DNA of 64,000 nucleotides from Schizochytrium sp. TIO01 (Eukaryota > Sar > Bigyra > Thraustochytrida > Thraustochytriidae). A program made the translations under genes and the position numbers. The DNA is taken from the NCBI GenBank assembly GCA_004764695.1, contig SMSO01000025.1, positions 605,102 to 669,101 of the forward strand, written 5' to 3'. Below the pieces are notes generated by a model that was not told the origin of the DNA, searched no databases, and saw nothing but the letters and a program-made list of their open reading frames with translations. Shown here piece after piece: positions 30,023-41,028 of the stretch; position 1 is the first letter of the stretch, and each line of letters opens with the position of its first letter.

Positions 30023-30273
30023 TTGCCTGAATTTACGAAGAGAAGAAACACAGCAATTTTCTCTACCCCCTTCCCACAATGTGGATGCTTTGATCCTCCG
30101 CCCTCTTTAAGAATAGAAACATGAATCTACGTAGCTGAGTGAGTGATATTGCTGAGTTAAGACATGGAATAAAAACTAGATAGGGCACGGTCGACGCCAA
30201 GCCAAGGAGTTACTTTGGTTTTAAAATATCATTCTACTTTTAATAATGTTTTTTTTTTTGTCTTTGCTTGAAT
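30023..30273. other. Short convergent 3' spacer
   Basis: 250 bases with AATAAA-type signals near 30166 (GGAATAAAAAC). No gene. Confidence 0.4.
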
Positions 30274-31752
30274 CTACTTTGATAGGAGTCGAGCTTGTTG
30301 TCCAGGATGGAATAATGTACAAAACGGAAAAAAATAATGGCCATCTACGTCTCCGGGTAATTGCTCAAGAACAACTAATTTTAAGCGAATGCCTCCCTTA
30401 TAATATTCAATGGTTCTCAAACTTGAGTCCAAAACGATTGTAACAATATTCTTGTTATCAATAGTCTGTTGACATATGGCTTTATCAGTTGTATCAGACA
30501 CTTCAAAAATCACTGTATCACGAACAAAGGCTGTATCATTTAGATGTGCAGCCGTGGCGACCCCTGCAGAAACCCATTGACGAGACTGAAGACCAGAAAA
30601 TTCGATACGCATGACTATAGTGCCATCCGCATAACCATCGCTTCCGAACATGCTTGCTTTTGCATCCTGTTCTCCAATATGTGTTGCACAAATTTCAGAT
30701 TCTGATAGTTCTAGAAGGTGTGTGTCAGAACGATTCTTATCCCAACGCAAAGGTCGACTACTAAAATCAAATGGTTTGATACTTTCGAGGCTCCCGACTG
30801 TTCCAAAAGTTGCAATTCGCTGATGCATCCATTCGTCATAACGAAACTCAATTTTAGGGGCTTTAAACTGAGAGAATTTGTCCTCAGGGCTCTGTTTTTC
30901 TTCGTCACTACATTTACCTTCTCCAGAATTCACTTGTAGTTTCTCAGTCTTCATGTCTCCTCCACTTGACTTGCTCTCACTCTTGTCGCCAGATGCAGCA
31001 CCAAGGGCTTCGTCCTCTGCCTGTTCCCGTTTCACCCGAGACAGCACAGAATCAATTCTTGTAGCAATATGATCAAGGTCTCCCCGTTGCTCGTACAACT
31101 CGGCAAGTAGATGCAGGTCGTCCCTGGTAGATATCTTATTTCCACGATCAAGAAGTGTCTCAGATAAGTCCATAATCTCAGACAGTGCTCCAAGTCCAGC
31201 GGTCAACATTTCGTTGCGACGCCTTGCAACTTCAAAGGCAATACGAACTAGGCATTCCTCCCGTTCGCGAAGAGATCGCATAAAAACGGCAAAGGTCTTT
31301 TGAATTTCTTGAATAGTTTCATCTCTGGCATCGTCCAATATTGCAACTCTTCGTTGTGCTGTGCTCGAAAGTTCCTCTGCTCGGTGTTGCATAGAAGAAG
31401 TATATGTCAGCAACTTCCTCAGGTCATCCCTTCTTTCTTCAGCTGTTTCGCGCAGAACTTCAATTAATTCCTCCACCGCAAGTCCTCGCCAGGGCACTCC
31501 GACACGCTCACTCTGGAGGCGAATATCGTCTGCAACCTCTTTCTGAATCAATGTCATCTCAATGTGGTGATCGATAAATCCAGCAGCAAATGCTGCATTG
31601 CACAAACGTCGATCTGCTTCGGTTTCTTCGAGCAATCGTGCGTACTGGATTTGCTGCTGTTCGTTTAGCTCGTCACCTTCACGGCGAAGCGTGCGCAAAT
31701 CAGCCTGCCGCTGCCAGACCTCTTCGCCTGCAGCATGGTAGGGCTCCGACAT
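30274..31752 (-). CDS. Coiled-coil protein with C-terminal SPRY-like domain (TRIM-like without RING)
   Basis: The frame is open from 31932, but that beginning is a TTG; the first ATG is at 31752 (MSEPYHAAGEE), giving 492 residues. The first about 250 residues are long charged helices (WQRQADLRTLRREGDEL through ERRDDLRKLL), a probable coiled coil. A Ser/Lys/Glu-rich linker lies at about 255-300. The C-terminal about 180 residues are beta-rich with FSGLQSRQWVSAGVAT and TIEYYKGGIRLKLVV, resembling the B30.2/SPRY region of TRIM proteins. No RING or B-box is visible, so ubiquitin-ligase activity should not be assumed. The extra 60 codons upstream may belong to a 5' exon or be chance. Confidence 0.7.
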   Translation of the reverse strand: MSEPYHAAGEEVWQRQADLRTLRREGDELNEQQQIQYARLLEETEADRRLCNAAFAAGFIDHHIEMTLIQKEVADDIRLQSERVGVPWRGLAVEELIEVLRETAEERRDDLRKLLTYTSSMQHRAEELSSTAQRRVAILDDARDETIQEIQKTFAVFMRSLREREECLVRIAFEVARRRNEMLTAGLGALSEIMDLSETLLDRGNKISTRDDLHLLAELYEQRGDLDHIATRIDSVLSRVKREQAEDEALGAASGDKSESKSSGGDMKTEKLQVNSGEGKCSDEEKQSPEDKFSQFKAPKIEFRYDEWMHQRIATFGTVGSLESIKPFDFSSRPLRWDKNRSDTHLLELSESEICATHIGEQDAKASMFGSDGYADGTIVMRIEFSGLQSRQWVSAGVATAAHLNDTAFVRDTVIFEVSDTTDKAICQQTIDNKNIVTIVLDSSLRTIEYYKGGIRLKLVVLEQLPGDVDGHYFFPFCTLFHPGQQARLLSK

Positions 31753-32735
31753 TTCCACCACGCAAGCTAAAAGAGACGTACTGTTTATATTTGGGAGGCT
31801 TACCAAATCACCAACTTTGTGAGGAAAGTCTTCAAACTGTAGAAGATAATGAATCGATTCGTGAATTTTTAAGCACGTACTATTTACTGCTTTTCTACTC
31901 AAACGAGATTTTATACTACCAATTACTTGCAAGTAGCACGATGAAAAATTGTAATGTTAGTAGAAGCACTTTCTATTGTCAATAGATTTTTTTTAATAAA
32001 AAAGAAAAAGGAAAAGAGGTTCTAAAAGACAGAAAAGGAAGGTGTGTACTAAGATATTTAGCCGTTGAACCCGAGGATTCTCAAAGACCCTCAAGGGCTG
32101 GATTCTGCTGATCAAGTCGCTACGATAAGCGGTCGTTTGTAGTACGCATAAATGGGTCGATGGGGGGAGGAAAGAAAGAGAAAAATTAAGCCTTTTCATT
32201 CAGAAAAGTGAAAAACAATAAAAGCTCTGCGGAGGAGTTCCTGGGGGGATCGAAACTCTTTATATTAACATTACTAATTTAATATTAAAAAAACAAAATA
32301 AAAATTATTTTAACATAGCATTAGTAGGTGTGCTCTTTGTCTTTTCTCCTACAAGCGTGGCGCCCTATTGCTTGCCTATCGGCATTAACCTTTACTTTCA
32401 GTTTCCCTCAACAGCGCGACATCCATAGTACGCGGTCAAGTCCTTCGTTGTGGTAAACGCTACAATCAGAACACGCAAGTTTAAAAGGCTATTTCGCTCG
32501 CGTGGGGTAGTGAACCAGGTGTAGCTCGGGAACGAGCAAACAGGGTAGAATTATTGGGTCATCAGAGCGCTAAGCGCCAAGCGCCAAGCATAGCGCTTTC
32601 CCGTCGGACCTCTCGCTAATTTGGTCAAAAAGCAGAGCGAAAGTGGGGGAAATCTCTTTTACGCCAAGGGTGGAGTACGTCTCCCTGCGTTTGTGAGCCT
32701 TGGGCAGGCACTTTGCATAGATTCTGACGATTAGG
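31753..32735. other. Divergent promoter region with E2F-like tandem sites
   Basis: Between the TRIM-like gene (minus) and kinesin-3-type gene (plus). AT-rich near 32270-32320 and GC-richer toward the kinesin. It holds the GCGC-rich direct repeats at 32567-32597. No gene recognised. Confidence 0.5.
32567..32597. promoter_or_regulatory. Tandem E2F-like TTGGCGC elements
   Basis: On the minus strand, TTGGCGC occurs twice in tandem, followed by TTAGCGC, with another AGCGCT nearby and TTTCCCG adjoining on the plus strand. This resembles E2F/DP sites (TTTSSCGC), about 140-170 bases before the kinesin ATG. Motif inspection only. Confidence 0.3.
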
Positions 32736-35700
32736 ATGAATCATTCCATTGATGCAATGCTAAATTCCCCATGCACTCCTCCGACACCAAGAGCAATGCA
32801 CCGGCGTCGTGGTTCCGGCGTTGAAGAAGTCGTAAGCTCTATTCGTGTGGCAGTTCGTGTGCGTCCGTTCTCAAAGAAAGAACAGACCGCTGGGGCCCGA
32901 CGGATTGTAGAAATGGACGGCGATACAACAATTCTCACCGACCCAACCATGTTTTTGCATCTAGATGAATCACCAAACGACAATGACCTTATTGACGACA
33001 CCGAGGTGTGGCGAACACAATTTACTTTTGACCGCTGTTTTTGGTCATTTGATAGAAGCACTGGCCCTTCTGGTTATTATGCATCGCAACAAACAGTCTT
33101 TGACACATATGGTCCATGGATTATTGAGAACGCAGTTGAAGGATTTAACTGCTCCCTTTTTGCATATGGTCAGACCGGCTCAGGTAAGACGCATACCATG
33201 ATGGGCAGTGATGTTGATATTAGTCCCAATGGGGATGCAGGGTTTATCCCGCGTCTTTGCAGTGGTATATTTGGGGAAATCAACAAACGATCTATCCCGC
33301 GCATCCCAGCAATAGGAAATGAAAAACTAGGCCGGAGTTCTTTTCATATTGAGGCGTCATATTTCGAAATTTATAATGAGCGTGTATTCGATTTACTCAA
33401 TCCTAACAATCGTATGGATGTATCTGCAAGTCTTCGTGTAAGAGAGCATCCTAAAACTGGTGCATATGTTGAAGATCTGCTGACGATTGTGGTTAGTTCC
33501 TACCACGAAATTGAGGAACTTTTGAAGCAAGGTTCAATGGCCCGTCGGGTTGCAGAAACAAAAATGAATAAGGAAAGTTCACGATCTCACGCAGTTTTTC
33601 AGCTCAACCTTCATAAGCAACGAGAACTTCCCGATGCAAAACGAGTTGAGCAAAGCTCTCGGTTATATTTAGTTGACCTTGCGGGATCAGAACGTGTGAG
33701 TGCGTCAGGTGCAACCGGCGCACGTCTCAAAGAAGCCGCAAATATCAATCGCTCATTGTCAGCACTCTCTGATGTGATAAAAGCACTCACTACGCCTCGT
33801 GCAAACGACCCCTCTGGTAAACATTTTGTTCCTTACCGCAACAGTGCTTTGACATGGCTCCTCAAAGAGTCTTTGGGCGGGAATGCAAAAACTGTGATGC
33901 TGGCCACAGTCTCTCCCGATGCTGTGAACTATCAAGAAACACTAAGCACCTTGAAATATGCGGAGCGGGCTAAAAAGATTGTCAACAAGGCACGTGTGAA
34001 CAAAGAGTCCAACGCTGCACTCGTGGAGGCTTTGCAACTTGAGATTCAGCAACTTCGGGAGCAGCTTGCGCGCTATGAACATGAGGTAAACGAAACTCCC
34101 TCTAGTCCTAATTCTGCTTCTTCTCGTGGCAAACGTTCAGATGTGGACCGCCGTAAGCTCTTAGTACGACTAGAGTCTCAGGAGAAGCTGGTCTCAAGCC
34201 TGTCGGCTTCTTGGGAGCAGAAACGCGAACTTGCTCAGGAGCATTTTGCAGAATTAGAATCCCAAAATGCCAAACTCCAACAAGAACGTGCGGAGATGGA
34301 GGCAGAAATGAATCGTTTGCGATCAGAGAAATTAGCACGCGAATTAGAAGATGAAAAGCGAAGACAAGAACGACAACAGCGACAAAAACAACAAATTGAA
34401 CAACAGCTGCTGAAACGCAAACAGGAGCAGACTAAGCAACAAAGCGCTCAGCGGGAGCTTGAGGAACTCAGATTAAGGGCAGACTCCTTAGAAGAGGCTC
34501 TTATTGCAGCACAACATGAACGCGATATCGCTGTTGATGAATGCAGCGAAGCACAACGTAATCAAGCAATACTTGAGAAAAAGTTATTGAAATCCCGCCA
34601 ACGTGTTGACTCACGAAGTTCTCGTTTAGAATCCCTTTACAGACTGATTTTGGAAAACCAAACTTTCGTAAATAACACTGAAGAACCTAACCTTTTTGGA
34701 AACTCGCCTGAGGGAGTCGAAGATAGTGGAGTCGATGAGGCAAAGGATGAATCATCTTCTCAGGGTACATCAATTAGTTCAAAATCTGCAAAATCTGAAA
34801 ATTTAGTTGTTAATGTTGAGTCGACTCTTAAGAAACAGCTATTGAGAGCTCAAGACTTAGAAATACGATGCAACAACTTGGAAATGTACAAGAACATTCT
34901 TAGACCCCTGGAAGAGGTTTTGGGATCAAGCAAAGAAGCACTTGCATCTGCCCTAGAGCGGATGAGTAGCGAGCTGAAAAAGGATAAAAATGCGCTTCAT
35001 CATTTTGCAGCTTTCAAGGAGACAGAATTACAGCAGGCCAAGCAACTTAATGAAGCAGAAGCTCGTCTGCAGAGTGATGTAGATGCATTAAGACATCAGC
35101 TCGAGGCTACATCTCACGATTTATCACTTAAGAATGAAGAGGTCAAAGCTCTTAATGTAGAGCTATCTGGACTTAAAAGCAATATTCAAGTTTCAGATGA
35201 GGAGCAAGTGCAGTTTCAGCAGCATGTGCAAGCTATGACCCAGGAATTGTTAACTAAACAAAAAGCAGTCACTTCGATTGCAGAGGAGCTTGAAAAGACC
35301 CAAACCTTATTGGGAGCTCAAAGAGATGATATCACTAGCACCCAGGCAGAACTTCGTCAAGCATGTGACCGAAATAAGAGGCTACAAGATGAGCTGGAAC
35401 AGACACAAAGCCAGCTCAACGATACACAGGATCAGCTGCGGGTAAGTCAAGAGAATCTCGAAGTGTCCCATAATGATTTGTCGAAGGCTCAACAAGAAAT
35501 AAAGGCGTTAACTCAGGATTTGGTTGTCAAGCAAAACGCTCTTTCTATGACATCAAACGAGTTAGAAAAGGCTGTTGCTCAAGTAGAATCTCAAAGGGAG
35601 GACCTTTCCACATTTCGAAAAGAACTGGATGAGGTCTCCGAGGAGCGAGGGGCTTTAAAAGAGCAACTTCAAGAGTCCTTGGATGCTCTTGATGTTGAGA

Positions 35701-37608
35701 AAGAAGAAAGACTCCAATCTGAGCAGAGAGAGCAAACTAAAATTGTAGAGCTAGCAGAGAAAGAAGCAGTCATGTGCAAGTACGCTACAGAGCTTGAGCA
35801 TTCTTTATCTCAGCTGGAGTCTCGAAATAGGGAAATCACTGGAATTCAACAAGAACTACGTGAGGTCTGTGGAGAAAGGAATCTTTTACAGAACCAACTG
35901 CAGGAAGCACGGAGTGCTACCAACGCTGAAAGTGAAGAAAAGTTGCAATTCGAGAACACCTTACAAAGCATGACAACTGAGCTGACAGCCAAGCAGGAGC
36001 TTTTATCCGCACAGTCTGAGCAACTGAAGGATGCTCGCAAACAAATTGAGTCTCAAGTTAAAGAGCTTGCCCAAATTCAACAAAAATTGAAAAGTGTCTA
36101 TGAAGAAAATGAAGACTTACAGCAATTGCATCAAAGACATTCAAAATAACAAGAGTAGTGGCGACGAGAAAGAGCTACAGCTACAGCAGGATGTGCTTGC
36201 CCTAACGAAGGAGCTGACGGCCAAAAAAGAGTCACGGGCAGCGTTATCAAAGGAACTTGAAGAAAGCCGTACCCAGTTAGAGACTGAAAGAAACGAGGTA
36301 GCAGTGATTCGGCTCGAGCTAGAAAACACTGACGTTCAAAATAAACTTTTACAACGCCAGCTACAGGACGCACACAGTAATGTGGAAAGTGCAAATGCAA
36401 AGCAACAACAATTACAGCAGGAAATGCAGAAAGTATCAGAGGAGCTTAAGGCAAGACAAGACAGCCTTACTACGTTGTCTCAAAAGTTGGAAGTAGCTCA
36501 CACGCAAATTGTAACTCTCCAAAGCAATCTAGAGATGGTACATCAGGATCTCAAACAATCGCGTGAAGAGAATCAGGTATTGCAGGGCGCTCTTCAGGAC
36601 GAACGTGAGGCTCGCGAATCCGCTGAAAGAGCGAAATCAGCCCTTGATGAAGATCTGCGAAAGACTGAAGAGCTATCAAACATTCATGCAAAAGAGATAG
36701 GGGGTCTCAAAGCTGATATCGAACGTCTTCAAAGAGAATTATGTGCAAAGACAAACGCTAGTGAGCTTTTGAGCTCTGAGCTTGAGGGTCTACGGCAGCA
36801 ATCTGCCCATTGGCGTCAGTTGCACCAGGACGACATTCGCACTTTAGAGCTGCAGATAAGTAGCATGGAAGCTGACCACACAGCACTTAGTGCTAAGCTC
36901 AAGAGGGCCTCTGAAGAGCTGGAGACATTTCAATCAAGTCAAGGCAGCCTAAACCGGGATTGGGAAAGCAAGTGTATGGAGAAAGACTCTGAGGTTGAAG
37001 AATTAGAAGAACAACTTCGTGCGCAGCAGCAGTCTTTCGAGATTGAGCGAAAAGAGCTGAACCTTGCTGTGACTACAGCACTTAGTCAACTATCAGTCCT
37101 TCAAAGCAATTTGAGCTTGCTTGAAAAGTCAAATCACTCCGTGAGTCAAGCACGAACAAGAGAGAAGGACTCTTTAGAGGGGCAGATGGATACACTTATT
37201 CGCGATAAATCAATCCTGGAGGGCGAACTTCGCAGCAAGATAGATGAGTGTGACCGCTGGAGGTCATCGGAAATGAATGCGATCAAAGCAAATTCTCGTT
37301 TGGAAATTGAGCTGCTAACCGTGAAGGATCAAAATAACTTCCTTGAAGAAACAGAAGGTAAACTTCGTGACCAGGTTTCACAACTTAGTAAGGTCAAGCA
37401 AGAGCTGACTCAAAAGCTGTATGTATTCGAGCAACAGTCGAACCAGGAGACAAGTGCGCTAAAACGATCCTTGCAGCAACTTCAAGCGGAGGTAGATGCA
37501 CTGCGACAACAGCTTGAAAACGAAAGGATCGCGTTTGATACAATATTCAAGGCGCAATCGGAGACTTTACAGTACACGACCTTTAATCCTCACGAGACTG
37601 AAGAATAG
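32736..37608 (+). CDS. Kinesin-3-type motor with very long coiled coil, interrupted by one frameshift
   Basis: The ATG at 32736 opens 1,137 codons to a TAA at 36147-36149; the coiled coil continues in another frame to 37608. Together they encode about 1,620 residues. The motor spans about 33-425: P-loop GQTGSGKT at 145-152, NKESSRSH at 278-285, DLAGSE at 314-319. The motor's CFWSFDR block and NVNKES-like neck resemble kinesin-3, but no FHA or PH domain is visible. The rest is heptad coiled coil with internal repeats (ELTAKQE and LTKELTAKKE type blocks). It would be a processive or crosslinking microtubule motor. One extra base near 36126 explains the frame change, whether sequence error, true mutation or recoding. 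E2F-like sites upstream would suit cell-cycle expression. Confidence 0.85.
36094..36149 (+). other. Frameshift window in the kinesin coiled coil
   Basis: Both frames are open here. Frame one reads ENEDLQQLHQRHSK and stops; dropping one T at 36126-36127 moves to the frame that continues for another 490 codons. The resulting spacing of 14 residues between the ERN/ENE-type and EKLQ/KELQ-type positions equals the spacing in the preceding internal repeat. No GT-AG pair of suitable length fits. Confidence 0.8.
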
Positions 37609-38244
37609 AAAATATCTATTGAGTTTTCCCATCAGAAATTTTTATTACTACGTGTATATTCACCAGGAGACGCCTCTTTGTGATGCTACTCTAACATATT
37701 AAAACTTCGGTACCATGAGTAAATAATTAGGTTGTTTAAAGTTTCACTGAGCAGAACATTCGGAAATCAGTATTCAAAAGTAAAATAGATTTGATTGCGT
37801 GTTTGTATTTTGTGCTTACCATGCTGTTCATACACAAAAGGCCTGTAATTTGTGTATCATTACTATTCTTGTTTACCGAACACACATTAAACTGCGAAAT
37901 ATGGAGTATAAAAGTGCAAGGGTATCGTCAAGCAGATTGAGGAAATTTCAAATAACTTCCACATTAGGTGCAATGGTATGAAGGCTGGTCCGTAATAGAA
38001 AGAGCAGTTGAAAGCAAACATCTATAGGTTTGTTGGAAATGCGGTACTTAGGAACTGTACTAGTGTTGTATATAATTCAACTTAAGTGAAATAGTCAATC
38101 AAGGAGTGAGTTTATTTGCTCATGGATTTGTTATATTTAATGAAGTCAATTGGACCTACGCGGAATGATTGGGTGCCTGTTATGTGCTGTTGTATCAAAG
38201 ATAGAAGGAGGCGATCCTTGGTGTATTTTTATAATCGTGTTTTG
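37609..38244. other. Convergent 3' spacer
   Basis: About 640 AT-rich bases between the kinesin gene and PUS3. Short chance frames only; nothing recognised. Confidence 0.5.
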
Positions 38245-40146
38245 TTATGAAGAGGGTGTCGATTTAACATCGCTGGTAAGGTCCCAGCCGTGCTTCTTCT
38301 TGACCTGCTCAAGGCGACGATCGCTCATACGCATTACGCGTTCTTCGTAACTATCACAGAGGGGACGATCAAAAAGTTTGACGTATTTGGCTGAGATCTT
38401 CGCAACACGACCTGGTTTACGTGGTTGCGCGGGAGGGAAGTCTGTTGGAATCGGAACGCAATCCAAAGACTCCTTAAAAGGAATTTTCTTGCCGTCATCA
38501 TCAACGACAGGGGCCCGAGTGTCAAGAAAGTCGATAACACCTCGTGTCATTGCGGCAGTAATAGAACTCTTGGCTTCACGGAGCTCAAGGCGTTTTCGGA
38601 GCTCAGCAAGAACCTTGGGGTTGTAGTAAAAGTTTACATCACTTTCGGAGTACTCACTCTCGTAGAGAACAAGAGGAAGCTCGGATGCAATCTCATAGAC
38701 TGGTTTCCGCGGGTTCTGCTCAATGTCAAGGAGTGAAGTAACTACCGAGGCTTCCTCAAGCCCTTGTCCGACAAGAAAGAGCACAGAGACAAGACAGCGA
38801 ATCTGATGCCAAAGGAAGGCCGAGCCACGGACACGAAAGTAGCACATCTTTTGTACGCCTGGAGCGTCTTGGCACTGCACAATATCTGCTGCCTCAATCC
38901 GGCGTACAAAGTTCTTGACATTGTCTACATCCATTTTACAAAAGTGGCGGAAGTCGTGCGTGCCCACTAGAAGATCAGCAGCCTTTTGCATAGCCTCCAA
39001 ATCTAGTTCACGAGCCATAAAGTAGTACCTGTATGTGCGAGTCTCGCAGTTGAAGCGTGCCTGGAAGTCACTACTTGGTGCTGGGGCCCAGCCCAGTACA
39101 AAAATGTCATCCGGAAGGAGTCTATTTAGGATAACAGGGTAGTCAATTTCATTTGCATCATCACTGGCTGCCTTGTCATTGCCATCCTTATTGCCGTTGT
39201 TATTATTGACCCCTGCATTAACGTTAGCATTACTGTCATTGTTAGCGTCGTCGTCGTTGTCACTCTTAGCCTTCTTCGTCTTAGGCGGCCTCGTTTTGGT
39301 TGCCGGAATAGTTGAGCTTTCTGGGAGAGGTTTTTCTAGCTGCGAGCGTACAGTGAGAGTAATAACCTGTCCTAACGCGGATACACCCACGTCCGTTCTT
39401 CCACATCTTGAATATTTTGCCGAGGCTCTATCTGTGATGAGACAGGCCTTCTTGAGTGCCTGGAACAGGTGCTGTTCAATTGTATCTGGCGTTGTGTCTT
39501 GCACTGCAAGACCCCTGTATGCTTCACCAAAGTACGCTAAATGCAGCGAGATGTGCCTTTGTGCAAAGTACGCCATGTCAAAACCTTTTTGACCACCCTG
39601 CTTCTGTGCCTTGTCCTTCTTCTTGTTGTTCTTCTGACCTTCCTCACAGACATTTGATCTCCCAGCTTCCCCAGATGCTTGATCATCATCTTCGGAACGT
39701 CGTTTTTTCTTCTGAGGCATCATATCCCCTTTCAGAGTGAAAGAGGAGGCGACGACATCTTGCGCTCCTTCTTGTTGGCCGACAGTGGTGGCAGGTGGCG
39801 CTGAAGTCGCTGAAGATCCTGGAAGAAAGCTTGCAGGTGCGACCTGGGCTACGGCAGCCTTTACTGCATCTTCTCCATGGCTTTCCGCAAGCCGCTGTAC
39901 GATGGCCTTGAGCTCAAAGCGTGACAGCCGCCGCAGCCAGTCGCCACCAACACTCATATCTGTCTCCAATACCGCCACTTCTCCAACTCCCGGTTTTTCT
40001 GTTGCTGTTGGATCCTTGCAGATCTCTTCCCTGCTTTCCACAGCAACGTCAACTCTGCTGTTGATCACCTCTGCGTCCACGCGGACCTCGCTTTCAGACC
40101 CCTCGTGCTTCATGGGTTGCTTGCTGATTTGCTCGGCGCTCTCCAT
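38245..40146 (-). CDS. PUS3: tRNA pseudouridine(38/39) synthase, PUS3/Deg1 type
   Basis: A TruA-family synthase that converts U38/U39 of tRNA anticodon arms to pseudouridine. The frame is open from 40224, but that codon is TTG. ATGs lie at 40212 and 40146; I chose the latter (MESAEQISK, 633 residues), while the former would add a hydrophobic, possibly targeting, extension. The motif CGRTDVGVSALGQV carries the catalytic Asp (residue 252 in this numbering). The second half has FQARFNCETRTYRYYF, HDFRHFCKMD and RGSAFLWHQIRC, typical of Pus3. The N-terminal 180 residues are charged and not conserved. An Asn/Asp-rich insert of about 40 residues (about 293-332) splits the catalytic domain. The C-terminal extension resembles that of eukaryotic Pus3. 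It shares a 219-base divergent promoter with the next gene. Confidence 0.9.
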   Translation of the reverse strand: MESAEQISKQPMKHEGSESEVRVDAEVINSRVDVAVESREEICKDPTATEKPGVGEVAVLETDMSVGGDWLRRLSRFELKAIVQRLAESHGEDAVKAAVAQVAPASFLPGSSATSAPPATTVGQQEGAQDVVASSFTLKGDMMPQKKKRRSEDDDQASGEAGRSNVCEEGQKNNKKKDKAQKQGGQKGFDMAYFAQRHISLHLAYFGEAYRGLAVQDTTPDTIEQHLFQALKKACLITDRASAKYSRCGRTDVGVSALGQVITLTVRSQLEKPLPESSTIPATKTRPPKTKKAKSDNDDDANNDSNANVNAGVNNNNGNKDGNDKAASDDANEIDYPVILNRLLPDDIFVLGWAPAPSSDFQARFNCETRTYRYYFMARELDLEAMQKAADLLVGTHDFRHFCKMDVDNVKNFVRRIEAADIVQCQDAPGVQKMCYFRVRGSAFLWHQIRCLVSVLFLVGQGLEEASVVTSLLDIEQNPRKPVYEIASELPLVLYESEYSESDVNFYYNPKVLAELRKRLELREAKSSITAAMTRGVIDFLDTRAPVVDDDGKKIPFKESLDCVPIPTDFPPAQPRKPGRVAKISAKYVKLFDRPLCDSYEERVMRMSDRRLEQVKKKHGWDLTSDVKSTPSS

Positions 40147-40365
40147 CGCTTTCTCATAATGCATACTAATACACAAAATTTGTAGTAGATTCTTTGAAAT
40201 TACAAAATGCATACTAATACGCAATATTCGCTCCTAAAGCTAAATCGCCATTTCGGGCTTGGAAAGTTTGAGTTCAATTTGTGATCTCTAGATCCGCAAG
40301 TCTTTCACATCTTGAGGTTTTGGTCGCCAAATCTTTGGAAGTAGCTAGCAAAAATATCGCACGGC
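40147..40365. promoter_or_regulatory. Divergent promoter between PUS3 and helical-protein gene
   Basis: The two ATGs face away from each other 219 bases apart. The direct repeat AATGCATACTAATAC occurs twice (about 40158-40172 and 40206-40220). Confidence 0.4.
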
Positions 40366-41028
40366 ATGGACACTGCCTCGCGGCGCCGTGAAACTCTCCT
40401 GGCACCGCTTCGAGCAAGGTTTGGGCCGGAGGCTTCCATGGAAGCCCTCATGGAGGTTGCCGTACAAGAGGATGCAGCAGCGGGTGACGTTGAAGAAGGC
40501 GTCAGAGCGAAGGTCAAGAAGCTGAGGTTACAACTTGCGGGGGGAAGGGGCGAGGCTGCACTATGGACACGCGTAGATGAGGCGGCTGCAGGATTGGAAA
40601 CGGTGCTGAGATACCTCCGGAACGAGCTGGAGAACAATGTGGCCCTCGAACGCAGCTGGCGCTTTGCGAAGGAGCTTGAGGCAGCCAATGCTACCGCAAG
40701 ACCTTCTTTGCTATCTTCAGGGAGCCCAGTCTTAAGACCTGTAGCAGGAACTCAATCAACATCCCTTGCTGCTCTTGAGGAGGCTTGCGGAGCATCTGTC
40801 AAAGCGTATTCTGCGCTGGGCGATGAGCTGGTGGCAAAGCTACACTGTCTAGACGTGCTTCGAAAGGATGTTGAAGGTGCTGTAATAAGACTCGAGGCGC
40901 TCGTAGAAGAACTAGAGGCAGCTGGGGATGACAGTTCGACTCTGCGCCAGCTTGTGTACCAAAAGCGAGAACTGGCGAATGGAGCCCGCAGGGTAGCAGC
41001 AGCGCTTCAACAGGAGCTCGAGCCCTAA
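40366..41028 (+). CDS. Small all-helical protein of unknown family
   Basis: A 220-residue, Ala/Leu/Glu/Arg-rich protein, predicted almost entirely helical, with a coiled coil at about 130-215 (ALGDELVAKLHCLDVLRKDVE, ending AAALQQELEP). A flexible Ser/Pro/Thr stretch at about 110-128 separates two helical halves. GC-rich codons and a clean ATG (CACGGCATGG) support a real gene. The layout resembles small subunits of coiled-coil complexes, but I cannot assign one. Confidence 0.65.
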   Translation: MDTASRRRETLLAPLRARFGPEASMEALMEVAVQEDAAAGDVEEGVRAKVKKLRLQLAGGRGEAALWTRVDEAAAGLETVLRYLRNELENNVALERSWRFAKELEAANATARPSLLSSGSPVLRPVAGTQSTSLAALEEACGASVKAYSALGDELVAKLHCLDVLRKDVEGAVIRLEALVEELEAAGDDSSTLRQLVYQKRELANGARRVAAALQQELEP

